Shown here: in pieces, positions 1-6,479 of the stretch
How positions within the stretch are numbered: the stretch's first letter is position 1
Layout of the letters: each line of letters opens with the position of its first letter
Source: Thermomicrobiaceae bacterium
GTDB lineage: Bacteria > Chloroflexota > Chloroflexia > Thermomicrobiales > Thermomicrobiaceae
DNA: 13,671 bases
Direction: 5' to 3'
Assembly (NCBI GenBank): GCA_007124395.1
Contig: SLFF01000369.1
Coordinates: forward strand, 1 to 13,671
Notes under the pieces: generated by a model
Seen by the model: the letters and a program-made list of their open reading frames with translations, nothing else
Told to the model about the DNA's origin: nothing
The model's database searches: none
Program-made: the position numbers and the translations under genes

Positions 1-525
1 GACGTCGGACGGCACGACCGAGTAGATATTGAGTGGACGTACGGTGATCCATCCACGGTAACGTTCTCCGGTGAGTTTGACGTCGTCATGATGTCCGGAC
101 ACGCATTTCAAGTGTTTCTCGCAGATGAGCAGATCCTCGGCGCGTTCTCCAGTGTTCGGCAGGCGTTGAAGGAAGATGGACGTTTCGTCTTCGAGACGCG
201 CAACCCGCTGGCCAGACGCTGGGATGGCTGGGTGCCGGAGAACGCGGTCGAGATTCCCCATCCGGAGGGTGGGGTAGCCCGGATGGAGCATGATGTCGAT
301 CTGCCGATCGAGGGTGAACTGGTGAGCTTCACGAGCCGGTTCACGGCGCCGACGTTCGACGGTGTACTGGAAAGCCGGAGCACCCTGAGATTTCTCAGCC
401 ATGCGTCATTGAACGCGCTACTGGCTGAAGCCGGGCTGGAGATTGAAGCTCAGTACGGGTTCTGGGATCGGACTCCAGTGACGGAGCAAAGCCCGGAGAT
501 CATCACCGTTGCCAGGCGAGGTTAG
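1..525 (+). CDS. Class I SAM-dependent methyltransferase, C-terminal part (5' end outside window)
   Basis: The reading frame is open from base 1 to a TAG at 523-525, giving 174 visible residues; an internal ATG at 88 is not the true start, because the frame and family similarity continue upstream of it. Visible residues 26-39 (FDVVMMSGHAFQVF) match the motif-IV region of class I methyltransferases of the YcgJ/UbiE-like type, and ALKEDGRFVFETRNP fits the following strand-loop, where 'L.pgGr..fe.rNp' is typical. The AdoMet-binding GxGxG motif would lie in the missing N-terminus. The C-terminal half (about 75-170) is a beta-rich substrate region ending in a short hydrophilic tail. The family transfers a methyl group from S-adenosylmethionine to a small molecule; the substrate cannot be told from this fragment. 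It is convergent with the amidohydrolase operon and ends at the shared hairpin. Family call fairly sure, function unknown. Confidence 0.8.
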   Translation, partial: DVGRHDRVDIEWTYGDPSTVTFSGEFDVVMMSGHAFQVFLADEQILGAFSSVRQALKEDGRFVFETRNPLARRWDGWVPENAVEIPHPEGGVARMEHDVDLPIEGELVSFTSRFTAPTFDGVLESRSTLRFLSHASLNALLAEAGLEIEAQYGFWDRTPVTEQSPEIITVARRG

Positions 526-575
526 CGCTTCACTGGCTTATCGATCCAGCGATCTGTGAGTGTGATGAAAACGAA

Positions 576-605
576 GAACCCGCTCACGAATCAGTGAGCG
601 GGTTC
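576..605. terminator. Bidirectional hairpin terminator between convergent genes
   Basis: A perfect 12-bp inverted repeat (GAACCCGCTCAC and its complement) surrounds a six-base loop. The left flank is A-rich (gatgaaaacgaa), so the leftward transcript ends in a U-rich tail and the hairpin should terminate the amidohydrolase operon well. The right flank (agtgtgt) is poorer in T, so termination of the methyltransferase transcript would rest mainly on the strong stem. It lies 50 bases after the methyltransferase stop and 28 bases beyond the amidohydrolase stop. Confidence 0.85.
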
Positions 606-633
606 AGTGTGTAAGGCACTTGGTGATTGGTTG

Positions 634-1857
634 CTATTCGGGACGCCCCGGTCGCCAGTTGTTCGGTCTCCCGAATTTCCCGGCCTGATGTTCTGGCAAA
701 CCGGCCCAGAGATGGAGCTCGCGCTCTGGCAATTCCGGGAGCACTTCACCGTCGATCAGTGTCTTTGTGCTGATCAGGCGCTTGCCACCCTCGCGTGGGT
801 TCATCTGGGCATCGTAGAAGGTGTAATCGCCGTCTTCCAATCGGAAGAGCGCGATATCTGCCTGGTTACCGATCGCCAGGGTTCCGGTCCCTTCCAGCCT
901 GATCGCCTTCGCAGGCTTGATGGTCGCCCGCTCGATGACGTCTGACAGGCTCATACCGAGATTCAGGAACTTGGAGAGAGTCGTCGGCATATCGAACATC
1001 GGGCCCTGGATCGCCATCTGATGAATGTCCGTACTGATGACGTCCGGCATGATGCCCTGCTCCATGAGCCCTTCGGCCACGTCGTAGTTGAACGATCCGG
1101 TGCCGTGACCGATGTCCAGAACCAGGCCGGCATCGTGCAGCTTCTTGATGTCGGCATTGACCACACGATCCTGCCCGAGAATCCGGTGATCTCCACCGGT
1201 GAAGCAGTGGGTGAGAATGTCGCCCGGTCGGAGATGCGGGATGACCTCGTCCAGGGTTGGTGGTCCGGAACCGATGTGTGTCATGAGTGGCAGACCAACC
1301 CGGTCAGCCAGCTCTCGTGCTTTCTCCAGTGGCACGATGCCGACGCCCCGGGTGGTGTTCGCGTCGATCCGGGCTTTGACGCCGAGAATCAGATCCCGGT
1401 TGGCATCGATGATCTTTTCGGCCAGATCGACATCAGCGTAGTTCGGGTTGTTGAACTCCCAGGTCGGGGCAATCAGGCCGATCGACGAGAGATTCAGCAG
1501 GGCGTAGACCCGGGATCGGGCGGGTTTGGCAATGTACTCCCGGAAACCCGGGAAGCTGTACGCGCCGGAGCTGCCGACATCGAGCCAGGTTGTCACCCCG
1601 GATCGGGCGGCCACTGGATCTGGCTCGATGCCCCAGTAGGTAACGCCCCAGTAAATGTGCGTGTGCAGATCGATCAGGCCGGGAGTGACGATCTGCCCGC
1701 TGGCGTCGATCGTCTCGGCGGCTTCCGAACTGTCGATCGATGGTTCGACCGCTGCGACCTTGCCGTCCTTGATGCCAACATCGAACTTGCCGTTGACACC
1801 AGACCCGGGATCGACGACCTCTCCGCCACTGATGACGACGTCATACGTGTGTGCCAC
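634..1857 (-). CDS. Metal-dependent amidohydrolase/deacetylase family protein
   Basis: A protein of 407 residues with the amidohydrolase TIM-barrel layout. A small N-terminal beta domain (YDVVISGGEVVDPGSG) leads to PGLIDLHTH, with the metal-binding HxH. Counting from the upstream in-frame ATG, the probable ligands are H69, H71, the carboxylated lysine K165 (LGVKARID), H198 (MTHIG), H221 (THCFTGG) and D281 (ISTDIHQ), a complete binuclear set. The pattern resembles the Atu3266/EF_0837 (COG3964) group, whose members hydrolyse acetylated or amide substrates; the exact substrate is not predictable. A GTG start at 1857 is preferred because GAGGA lies five bases before it. The in-frame ATG at 1869 has its purine-rich run directly abutting it, too close for a ribosome site. 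It is the last gene of the transporter operon, so it probably hydrolyses the imported ligand in the cytoplasm (no signal peptide seen). Family sure, substrate open. Confidence 0.9.
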   Translation of the reverse strand: MAHTYDVVISGGEVVDPGSGVNGKFDVGIKDGKVAAVEPSIDSSEAAETIDASGQIVTPGLIDLHTHIYWGVTYWGIEPDPVAARSGVTTWLDVGSSGAYSFPGFREYIAKPARSRVYALLNLSSIGLIAPTWEFNNPNYADVDLAEKIIDANRDLILGVKARIDANTTRGVGIVPLEKARELADRVGLPLMTHIGSGPPTLDEVIPHLRPGDILTHCFTGGDHRILGQDRVVNADIKKLHDAGLVLDIGHGTGSFNYDVAEGLMEQGIMPDVISTDIHQMAIQGPMFDMPTTLSKFLNLGMSLSDVIERATIKPAKAIRLEGTGTLAIGNQADIALFRLEDGDYTFYDAQMNPREGGKRLISTKTLIDGEVLPELPERELHLWAGLPEHQAGKFGRPNNWRPGRPE

Positions 1858-1862
1858 GCAGT

Positions 1863-1867
1863 TCCTC
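1863..1867 (-). promoter_or_regulatory. Ribosome binding site deciding the amidohydrolase start
   Basis: GAGGA read on the minus strand, with five bases between it and the GTG at 1857. It overlaps the alternative ATG at 1867-1869, so the two starts cannot both use it; it favours GTG. Confidence 0.55.
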
Positions 1868-1971
1868 ATTCCTTCTGTAAACAGTCACGAACCGGAGACT
1901 TTATGACTATACACAGGCGATTTGCGCTGAACGCCAGCCCGCTCCGGTAACTTGCACAGACACAATCGATA

Positions 1972-2018
1972 CACCGGCATTCTCTGACAGGTCCGGGTGA
2001 CCGTCAAGAATGCCGGTG
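1972..2018. other. Long intercistronic hairpin between DppC-like permease and amidohydrolase genes
   Basis: Twelve perfect base pairs (CACCGGCATTCT with AGAATGCCGGTG) continue inward as TGAC/GTCA and GGTC/GACC, with single-base bulges at 1984 and 1989 and a five-base loop CGGGT. That is 20 pairs over 47 bases. No T-run follows on either strand, so it is not a classical intrinsic terminator. It sits 30 bases after the permease stop (TAA at 2049-2051) and about 115 bases before the amidohydrolase start. Likely roles are partial termination or protection of the upstream mRNA's 3' end, which would set amidohydrolase expression apart from that of the transporter. The rest of 1858-2048 shows nothing else I can support. 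Confidence 0.65.
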
Positions 2019-2048
2019 ATGCTGTCGGGCTTCGGTGCTGACGGGTGT

Positions 2049-3017
2049 TTAGCGGCTGCGCATTCGTGGATCGAGCGCGTCCCGCAAGCCATCACCGATG
2101 AAGTTGATAGCCAGCACGGCGAGCGCAATCAGGATTCCCGGTGGAATCCAGAGCCACGGCATCGAATCCATCACTGTGAGTGACTGTGCAGCAGTCAGCA
2201 TGTTGCCCCAGCTGGGTGTCGGTACCTGGACACCGAGTCCGAGGAAGCTCAGCCCGGCCTCAAGCAGGATCGCGCTGGCGACACCGAAGGTTGCGGCCAC
2301 GATAATCGGAGCCATCGCGTTCGGCAGCATGTGCCGTGTCACCAGACGGGTACCCGATGCGCCGATCGACCTGGCGGCCAGCACATAATCCCGCTCACGA
2401 AGGGAGAGAAACTCGGCTCTGAGTAACCGGGTAATTGGAGGCCAGTTCAATAAACCCATCACCAGAATCAGGTTGAACAGGCTCGGACCAAGCAACGAAA
2501 TCAGCGTAATGATGATCAGGACGGCCGGGAACGAGAGCACCACGTCCACAAAGCGCATGATACTGGCATCTACAAAACCACCGAAGTAGCCGGAGATTGC
2601 TCCCAGCGTCAAGCCGATAACCAGTGAGATGACGACGACCGCAACGCCGACACTGAGCGAGACTCGTCCGGCATAGAGCAAGCGAGCATAGACGTCTCGC
2701 CCGGTGGCATCGGTGCCGAGCCAGTACTCGGAACTGGGGGCCTGGCTGATCGACATGAGGTCAGTTGTGTTGGGGCTGTTCTGCGCCAGAATTGGTGCCC
2801 CGAACGAGAGAACGGCGAGAATTGTCAACGTAATCAGGCCGATAAGTGCCAGGGTATGGCGACGGAACCGTTTCCAGACACTGGTTCTTGGTTTGACCTC
2901 TCCGATCGCACCCTGATTGGCCAGTGTTACCTGACGTTCAACGGCATCGACTTTCACCTGGCCTTGCTGGTTGGCCGTTGATTGATCGTTTGATTCGGTT
3001 TCGTTTACATTCTTCAC
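2049..3017 (-). CDS. ABC peptide transporter permease, DppC-like
   Basis: Inner-membrane permease of the oligopeptide/dipeptide ABC family (BPD_transp_1 domain with an OppC-type N-terminus), 322 residues. After a hydrophilic N-terminus of about 45 residues comes the first membrane helix (HTLALIGLITLTILAVLSFG). A periplasmic stretch follows with the OppC-typical WLGTDATGRDVYARLLYAGR, then about five further helices. The cytoplasmic EAA loop that contacts the ATPase is LAARSIGASGTRLVTRHMLPN, around residues 213-233, and the C-terminus ends DALDPRMRSR as usual in the family. The GTG at 3017 is taken as start: GAAGG lies ten bases upstream, and length and N-terminus then fit the family. An in-frame ATG at 3155 would overlap the upstream gene by 80 bases and add a cysteine-rich stretch unlike any permease. 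It should pair with the DppB-like protein encoded just upstream. Confidence 0.93.
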   Translation of the reverse strand: MKNVNETESNDQSTANQQGQVKVDAVERQVTLANQGAIGEVKPRTSVWKRFRRHTLALIGLITLTILAVLSFGAPILAQNSPNTTDLMSISQAPSSEYWLGTDATGRDVYARLLYAGRVSLSVGVAVVVISLVIGLTLGAISGYFGGFVDASIMRFVDVVLSFPAVLIIITLISLLGPSLFNLILVMGLLNWPPITRLLRAEFLSLRERDYVLAARSIGASGTRLVTRHMLPNAMAPIIVAATFGVASAILLEAGLSFLGLGVQVPTPSWGNMLTAAQSLTVMDSMPWLWIPPGILIALAVLAINFIGDGLRDALDPRMRSR

Positions 3018-3027
3018 ACCACGTCTA

Positions 3028-3032
3028 CCTTC
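3028..3032 (-). promoter_or_regulatory. Ribosome binding site for the DppC-like permease GTG start
   Basis: GAAGG on the minus strand, ten bases before the GTG at 3017. It lies in the 58-base gap after the DppB-like stop and supports the short form of the gene. Confidence 0.45.
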
Positions 3033-3075
3033 GCGTTGTCGATGTTCAACCGGCCACTCGATGTCCACCTGCTCA

Positions 3076-4038
3076 TCATGAGTAGCGGATACGTGGGTCG
3101 AGCACTGCGTACATGACATCTGCCAGGAGATTTGCCAGCAGAATAGCGACGGCAATGACCAGGTTGGTTGCCATGATCACCGGGTAATCGAGCGCCCGCA
3201 CCGCGTTGAGAACCAGTGTTCCCATGCCCGGCCAGGCAAAGATCACTTCCACGATCACGGTACCGCCAACCAGATTCGGCAAGTTGAGTGCAATGACCGT
3301 TACAACTGGAATCAGGGAATTCCGCAGTGCATGCCGAATGACCACTGCTCGCTCAGCGAGGCCTTTGGCCCGTGCAACCTGAACGTAGTCCTGGCTCAGG
3401 ACCTCCAGCATGCTGGAGCGAATGAACCGGATCAGTGGTGCAGCGAGTGAGAAGCCAAGCACGGATGCTGGCAGCAGGAGATGATGCAGTGCATCGAGCA
3501 TGGCTGCCGGGCTGCCCATTGTTCCCATACCAGCGGTCGGGACTAAACCCATTTGCACACCGAGAATGTAAATACCGCCGAGTGCGAGGAAGAAGTTGGG
3601 GATCGAGACGGCAATGAATGCCAGTACGGTGACAAAGAAATCAGTTTTGGAGTATTGGCGAACCGCGGAGAGCACTCCCAGCGGAACCGCTATAACCAGG
3701 GCAATGATCTGGGCGGCAGCCATCAGGTAGAGGGTGGGCAATAAGCGCTCACCCATTTTCTTGCTGACAGGCTGCCTGTCCAGGTAGGAAAACCCGAGGT
3801 TGCCCTGAACGGTCTCTCGCAGCCAGACACCATATCGAACCGGCAACGGTTGATCGAGCCCGAGTTGTCGCCTTTGAGTCTCTACCCAGTCAGGTCCCAT
3901 CACTGCTGCCTGATCTGGATCGATCATGGCCGAAATCGGATCACCAGGTGCCAGTTCAATCAGCAAAAACAGGGTAATGGTGATCAGGAGCAGCACCGGA
4001 ATGCTGATGACGAGCCGACGCAGGATATAACGTCCCAT
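3076..4038 (-). CDS. ABC peptide transporter permease, DppB-like
   Basis: Inner-membrane permease of the DppB/OppB family, 320 residues, the usual length. The N-terminus MGRYILRRLVISIPVLLLIT is the characteristic OppB start: a basic stretch then the first helix, followed by LAPGDPI. A periplasmic region (about 35-95) precedes five more helices. The EAA loop is YVQVARAKGLAERAVVIRHALRN at about 218-240, and the protein ends AVLDPRIRYS, the family-typical C-terminus. ATG at 4038 fits the family; the ribosome site before it is weak (AATAGG about 15 bases away). It lies 143 bases downstream of the substrate-binding gene, separated by a hairpin and a palindrome, and 58 bases before the DppC-like gene. 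With DppC it forms the translocation pore. The matching ATPases are not in the operon. Confidence 0.95.
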   Translation of the reverse strand: MGRYILRRLVISIPVLLLITITLFLLIELAPGDPISAMIDPDQAAVMGPDWVETQRRQLGLDQPLPVRYGVWLRETVQGNLGFSYLDRQPVSKKMGERLLPTLYLMAAAQIIALVIAVPLGVLSAVRQYSKTDFFVTVLAFIAVSIPNFFLALGGIYILGVQMGLVPTAGMGTMGSPAAMLDALHHLLLPASVLGFSLAAPLIRFIRSSMLEVLSQDYVQVARAKGLAERAVVIRHALRNSLIPVVTVIALNLPNLVGGTVIVEVIFAWPGMGTLVLNAVRALDYPVIMATNLVIAVAILLANLLADVMYAVLDPRIRYS

Positions 4039-4101
4039 GTGACTGTTCTACCTATTCATAAACGACTGTCAGAACCAGAGACGGCAAGATGACCTCCCTC
4101 T

Positions 4102-4113
4102 GGATGGCCATCC
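4102..4113. promoter_or_regulatory. Perfect 12-base palindrome before the DppB-like gene
   Basis: GGATGGCCATCC is a perfect dyad with no spacer, 63 bases upstream of the DppB-like start and just downstream of the intercistronic hairpin in transcription order. Its symmetry suits a DNA-binding dimer better than an RNA hairpin. Nothing identifies a regulator, and a chance palindrome cannot be excluded. Confidence 0.3.
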
Positions 4114-4136
4114 TGCCCGTCCCCGGTTGTCCGCAT

Positions 4137-4172
4137 GCAGCCCGTCCAGTCATAGAAAGACAGACGGGCTGC
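4137..4172. other. Intercistronic hairpin after the substrate-binding protein gene
   Basis: A perfect 10-bp stem (GCAGCCCGTC with GACGGGCTGC) encloses 16 bases in which GTC and GAC can pair further. It starts nine bases after the TAG stop of the binding-protein gene in the leftward transcript. No T-run follows (the minus strand continues atgcgg), so full termination is unlikely. In binding-protein transport operons, a hairpin here commonly stabilises the upstream message or terminates partially, so the lipoprotein is made in excess over the permeases. That role is inferred from position. Confidence 0.7.
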
Positions 4173-4181
4173 TGATCGACA

Positions 4182-6032
4182 CTAGTCTTCGACAGTCCAT
4201 TCCTCAGCGTTCCAGAGGATGTTGTCAACATAGGACGAGGGGATGAACCCCTGTACCCGGTTGGTCACACCATAGACTGTGTTCGGGGAATGGTTGATGA
4301 TCCAGGGCACTTCATCGTTCCAGATCTGGGCGAGTTCGGTGTAGATCTCGCGTCGTTCATCCAGATCGCTGGTGGCCTGGCCCATCTGGTAGAGCTCGTC
4401 AACGCGGTCATTTTGATAGTGACCAGTGTTTGCGCCGTCCGGAGGGAAGTTCCAGGATGTGAAGTAGAGGGCGGAGATGCTTGGCTCGGCACCCATCATA
4501 CCGCCACCGATCTGATAGATGTCGAAGTCACCTTCGGAACCACGATCGCCCGCTTCGGAGCGCTCCAGCAGGGTGAGTTCGGTCTCCATGCCGGCTTCGG
4601 TCCACTGCTGCTGGCAGATGGTGATGATCGTGACCCGGTCTTCGGTGTCACTGGTGCGATACATCGCTTCCATCGGCTCATCGAAGTCCCAGCCAGCTTC
4701 TTCGAGAAGCTCTCGGGCCATCTCCGGATCGTAGTCATATGGGTTGAGACCTTCTGGCTCACCCATCCACTCCGGGCCGAAGATCGGGGTCAGCACGCGG
4801 GTACCGTTGCCGAGGGTGGCGGCGTTCATGATGCCGTCATGATCCAGGGCGTACCAGAGTGCCTGCCGGACACGCTTGTCGGCGAAGCGCTCGTTGCGGC
4901 CAACGTTGATCACCTGGAAGTTGATCGCCGGTGACGGAATACTGATCACCTCTGCATGATCGAATTCCTCGGTTCGCTCGATCTCGGTGTAGGGGAGCTG
5001 CATGATATCCAGCTCGCCAGTCTCCAGCTGAGCAACACCGACCGACGGCTCGAGAATCCGCATGTAGATGCGTTCGAGCTGGGGTGGTTCGCGGAACCAT
5101 TCGTCGTTGCGTTCCATCTCCAGGAACTGGTCGGTCTGATACTGGACCAGCTTGAACGGTCCGGCACCGACTTCCGGGTTCATGGACATGGTGTTTTCCT
5201 GCATGTCCTCCGGGTTGATATCTTCCCAGATGTGCTTGGGAAGGATGCAGAATCCGGCAAATGCGGCCAGGTTGTTCAGGAAGCCCGCTTCTGGCTCGAT
5301 CAGATTGAGCTCCACGGTGTATTCATCTGGAGTGACGATACCTTCGAGATCACCGTCACCATCATAGTCCTCGGCACCCTCGATATTGGAGAGGCGTCCG
5401 CGCCAGATGCTACCGGTATCCGGGTTGATGGCACGCTCGAACGTGAAGCGAACATCGTCCGAAGTCATCTGCTCACCATCGGTGAACATGATGTTCTGGT
5501 TCAGGTTAAATGTGTACTGGGTGGCATCCTCGTTGACGTCGACTGAATCGGCCAGATCTGGCTCGGATTCGAGCTGATCGTTGACCTTCAGGATGGCGCC
5601 GTAGAGTGAACGATGGACCTGCTGCTCGATACCGGTGTTGGAGAACAGCGGGTTGAGGGTAACCGGGGTCCGCCAAAGAATCGTGACTGAACCGCCTTCA
5701 CCGAAGTCTGGCTCCTCAGCGTCGTCCATCTCCTCGGCGTCGTCGGTTTCCGGCTCTTCTTCTTCAGTATCGTCCTCAGGTTCTTCTTCCTCGACGACGT
5801 CGTCGGTCTCTTCGACTTCGGTGTCGTCCGTGTCGTCGGTTTCCGGTTCGGCCGCTACGTCATCATCGGTGTCGGCCACGTCATCGTCGTCTTCAGCGCA
5901 TGCGGCAAGCAGTGTAACAACACTGGTTGTGGCTGCGGCAAAGAGCCCGGCGCGCTGAATCAGCTTGCGACGGCTGATCTGCTCGTCGGTGAGCTGTTTC
6001 AGTACCTGCTGCAAGCTGGTACGATTTTCCAT
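4182..6032 (-). CDS. ABC transporter substrate-binding lipoprotein, oligopeptide (SBP_bac_5) family
   Basis: A 616-residue extracytoplasmic solute-binding protein of the DppA/OppA type. Residues 20-25 (SRRKLI) resemble a Tat twin-arginine motif, followed by a hydrophobic stretch (AGLFAAATTSVVTLLAAC) whose LAAC lipobox makes Cys45 the lipidated residue. Residues 46-114 are a linker with about 42 Asp/Glu out of 69 and no Lys or Arg. The SBP_bac_5 domain follows, with the family segment FTDGEQMTSDDVRFTFER and later AVKRPFFADKR-like FADKRVRQALWYALD, PYDYDPEMARELLEEAGW and the C-terminal WIINHSPNTVYGVTNRVQGF. ATG at 6032 is chosen because GGAGG lies seven bases upstream; an ATG at 6059 would place that site inside the gene. 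First gene of the operon. Ligand class is peptides or similar small solutes; the co-transcribed amidohydrolase hints at an amide or acylated compound. Confidence 0.95.
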   Translation of the reverse strand: MENRTSLQQVLKQLTDEQISRRKLIQRAGLFAAATTSVVTLLAACAEDDDDVADTDDDVAAEPETDDTDDTEVEETDDVVEEEEPEDDTEEEEPETDDAEEMDDAEEPDFGEGGSVTILWRTPVTLNPLFSNTGIEQQVHRSLYGAILKVNDQLESEPDLADSVDVNEDATQYTFNLNQNIMFTDGEQMTSDDVRFTFERAINPDTGSIWRGRLSNIEGAEDYDGDGDLEGIVTPDEYTVELNLIEPEAGFLNNLAAFAGFCILPKHIWEDINPEDMQENTMSMNPEVGAGPFKLVQYQTDQFLEMERNDEWFREPPQLERIYMRILEPSVGVAQLETGELDIMQLPYTEIERTEEFDHAEVISIPSPAINFQVINVGRNERFADKRVRQALWYALDHDGIMNAATLGNGTRVLTPIFGPEWMGEPEGLNPYDYDPEMARELLEEAGWDFDEPMEAMYRTSDTEDRVTIITICQQQWTEAGMETELTLLERSEAGDRGSEGDFDIYQIGGGMMGAEPSISALYFTSWNFPPDGANTGHYQNDRVDELYQMGQATSDLDERREIYTELAQIWNDEVPWIINHSPNTVYGVTNRVQGFIPSSYVDNILWNAEEWTVED

Positions 6033-6039
6033 GTTCTCT

Positions 6040-6044
6040 CTCCT
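6040..6044 (-). promoter_or_regulatory. Strong ribosome binding site deciding the substrate-binding protein start
   Basis: GGAGG on the minus strand within GGGAGGAGAGAG, seven bases before the ATG at 6032. It is the best Shine-Dalgarno match in the window, fitting a highly translated binding protein. Confidence 0.8.
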
Positions 6045-6144
6045 CCCGTAGCGGAGCAATCAGGATCAAGTGCCCACCACCGTTTGGAGAGACGACACTG
6101 TCCCATGCACAAGCCACGAATACATTATGTTGGATCGTCTTCGT

Positions 6145-6174
6145 AAGCTAGCAGAGAGGGTAAAAACCTGTCAA
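6145..6174 (-). promoter_or_regulatory. Candidate promoter of the transporter operon
   Basis: On the minus strand a perfect -35 hexamer TTGACA (6174-6169) is followed, after 18 bases, by TAGCTT (6150-6145), which keeps the three most conserved -10 positions. Transcription would begin near 6138, giving a leader of about 105 bases. The -10 is weak, so the call is tentative; CATAAT at 6129-6124 is an alternative -10 without a good -35. Confidence 0.35.
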
Positions 6175-6367
6175 GACTCTCTGCTGATTTCGTATTCTCT
6201 GACGCCTGTATGGTGAATGTGGGAAACACGCCGGTTCGACGCAACCAGACGTTCAGGGTATGTGCAGCGAATGCGTATTTCACATCGATTTGTCCCCGGC
6301 GCAGGCAGGTTTTAGCACGGGTATTGACGAATGCGGAAGTTGCGGTCATTACAATGTCGAAACTGTC

Positions 6368-6398
6368 CTGACACATGGTCAGCGAGAGTGTGTATCAT
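6368..6398 (+). promoter_or_regulatory. Candidate ctaA promoter with overlapping dyad
   Basis: CTGACA (6368-6373) and TATCAT (6393-6398) each match the housekeeping -35 and -10 at five of six positions, but the 19-base spacer is longer than ideal. The -35 lies within an inverted repeat CTGAC-acatg-GTCAG (6368-6382), which could be an operator. Start of transcription would be near 6405, about 75 bases before ctaA. Confidence 0.35.
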
Positions 6399-6479
6399 TT
6401 TCGGTAGGACGAACGGTTCGGCAAAATCCCGAAGTGGGCGTCCAGATTCCGGCCGGCATCCTGATCAGGCAACACAGCC

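Larger units (their letters stand above)
6033..6479. other. Divergent intergenic control region, no convincing gene
   Basis: These 447 bases separate the leftward transporter operon from rightward ctaA. Short open frames exist (6125-6376 minus; 6260-6490 plus, with two CxxC pairs), but neither has a recognisable family, a good ribosome site or a fitting context. One candidate promoter is seen for each direction (listed separately). CGAATGCG occurs twice, near 6268 and 6329, with no evident meaning. Confidence 0.6.

Noticed and set aside
1021..1950. A 309-residue plus-strand frame antisense to the amidohydrolase
   Set aside because: The minus-strand protein has a complete metal-ligand set, while the plus-strand translation has no sensible domain; long antisense frames are common in high-GC DNA.
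3018..3155. N-terminal extension of the DppC-like permease from an ATG at 3155
   Set aside because: It overlaps the DppB-like gene, encodes a stretch unlike the family, and a GTG with a ribosome site at 3017 gives the normal length.
5635..5958. A 107-residue Ser-rich open frame on the plus strand opposite the binding-protein gene
   Set aside because: It is the antisense image of the Asp/Glu linker: GAC/GAA runs read as serine-rich on the other strand. There is no ribosome site or family match.
6125..6376. An 83-residue minus-strand frame upstream of the transporter operon
   Set aside because: It would cover the candidate operon promoter, has no convincing ribosome site and resembles no protein I know.
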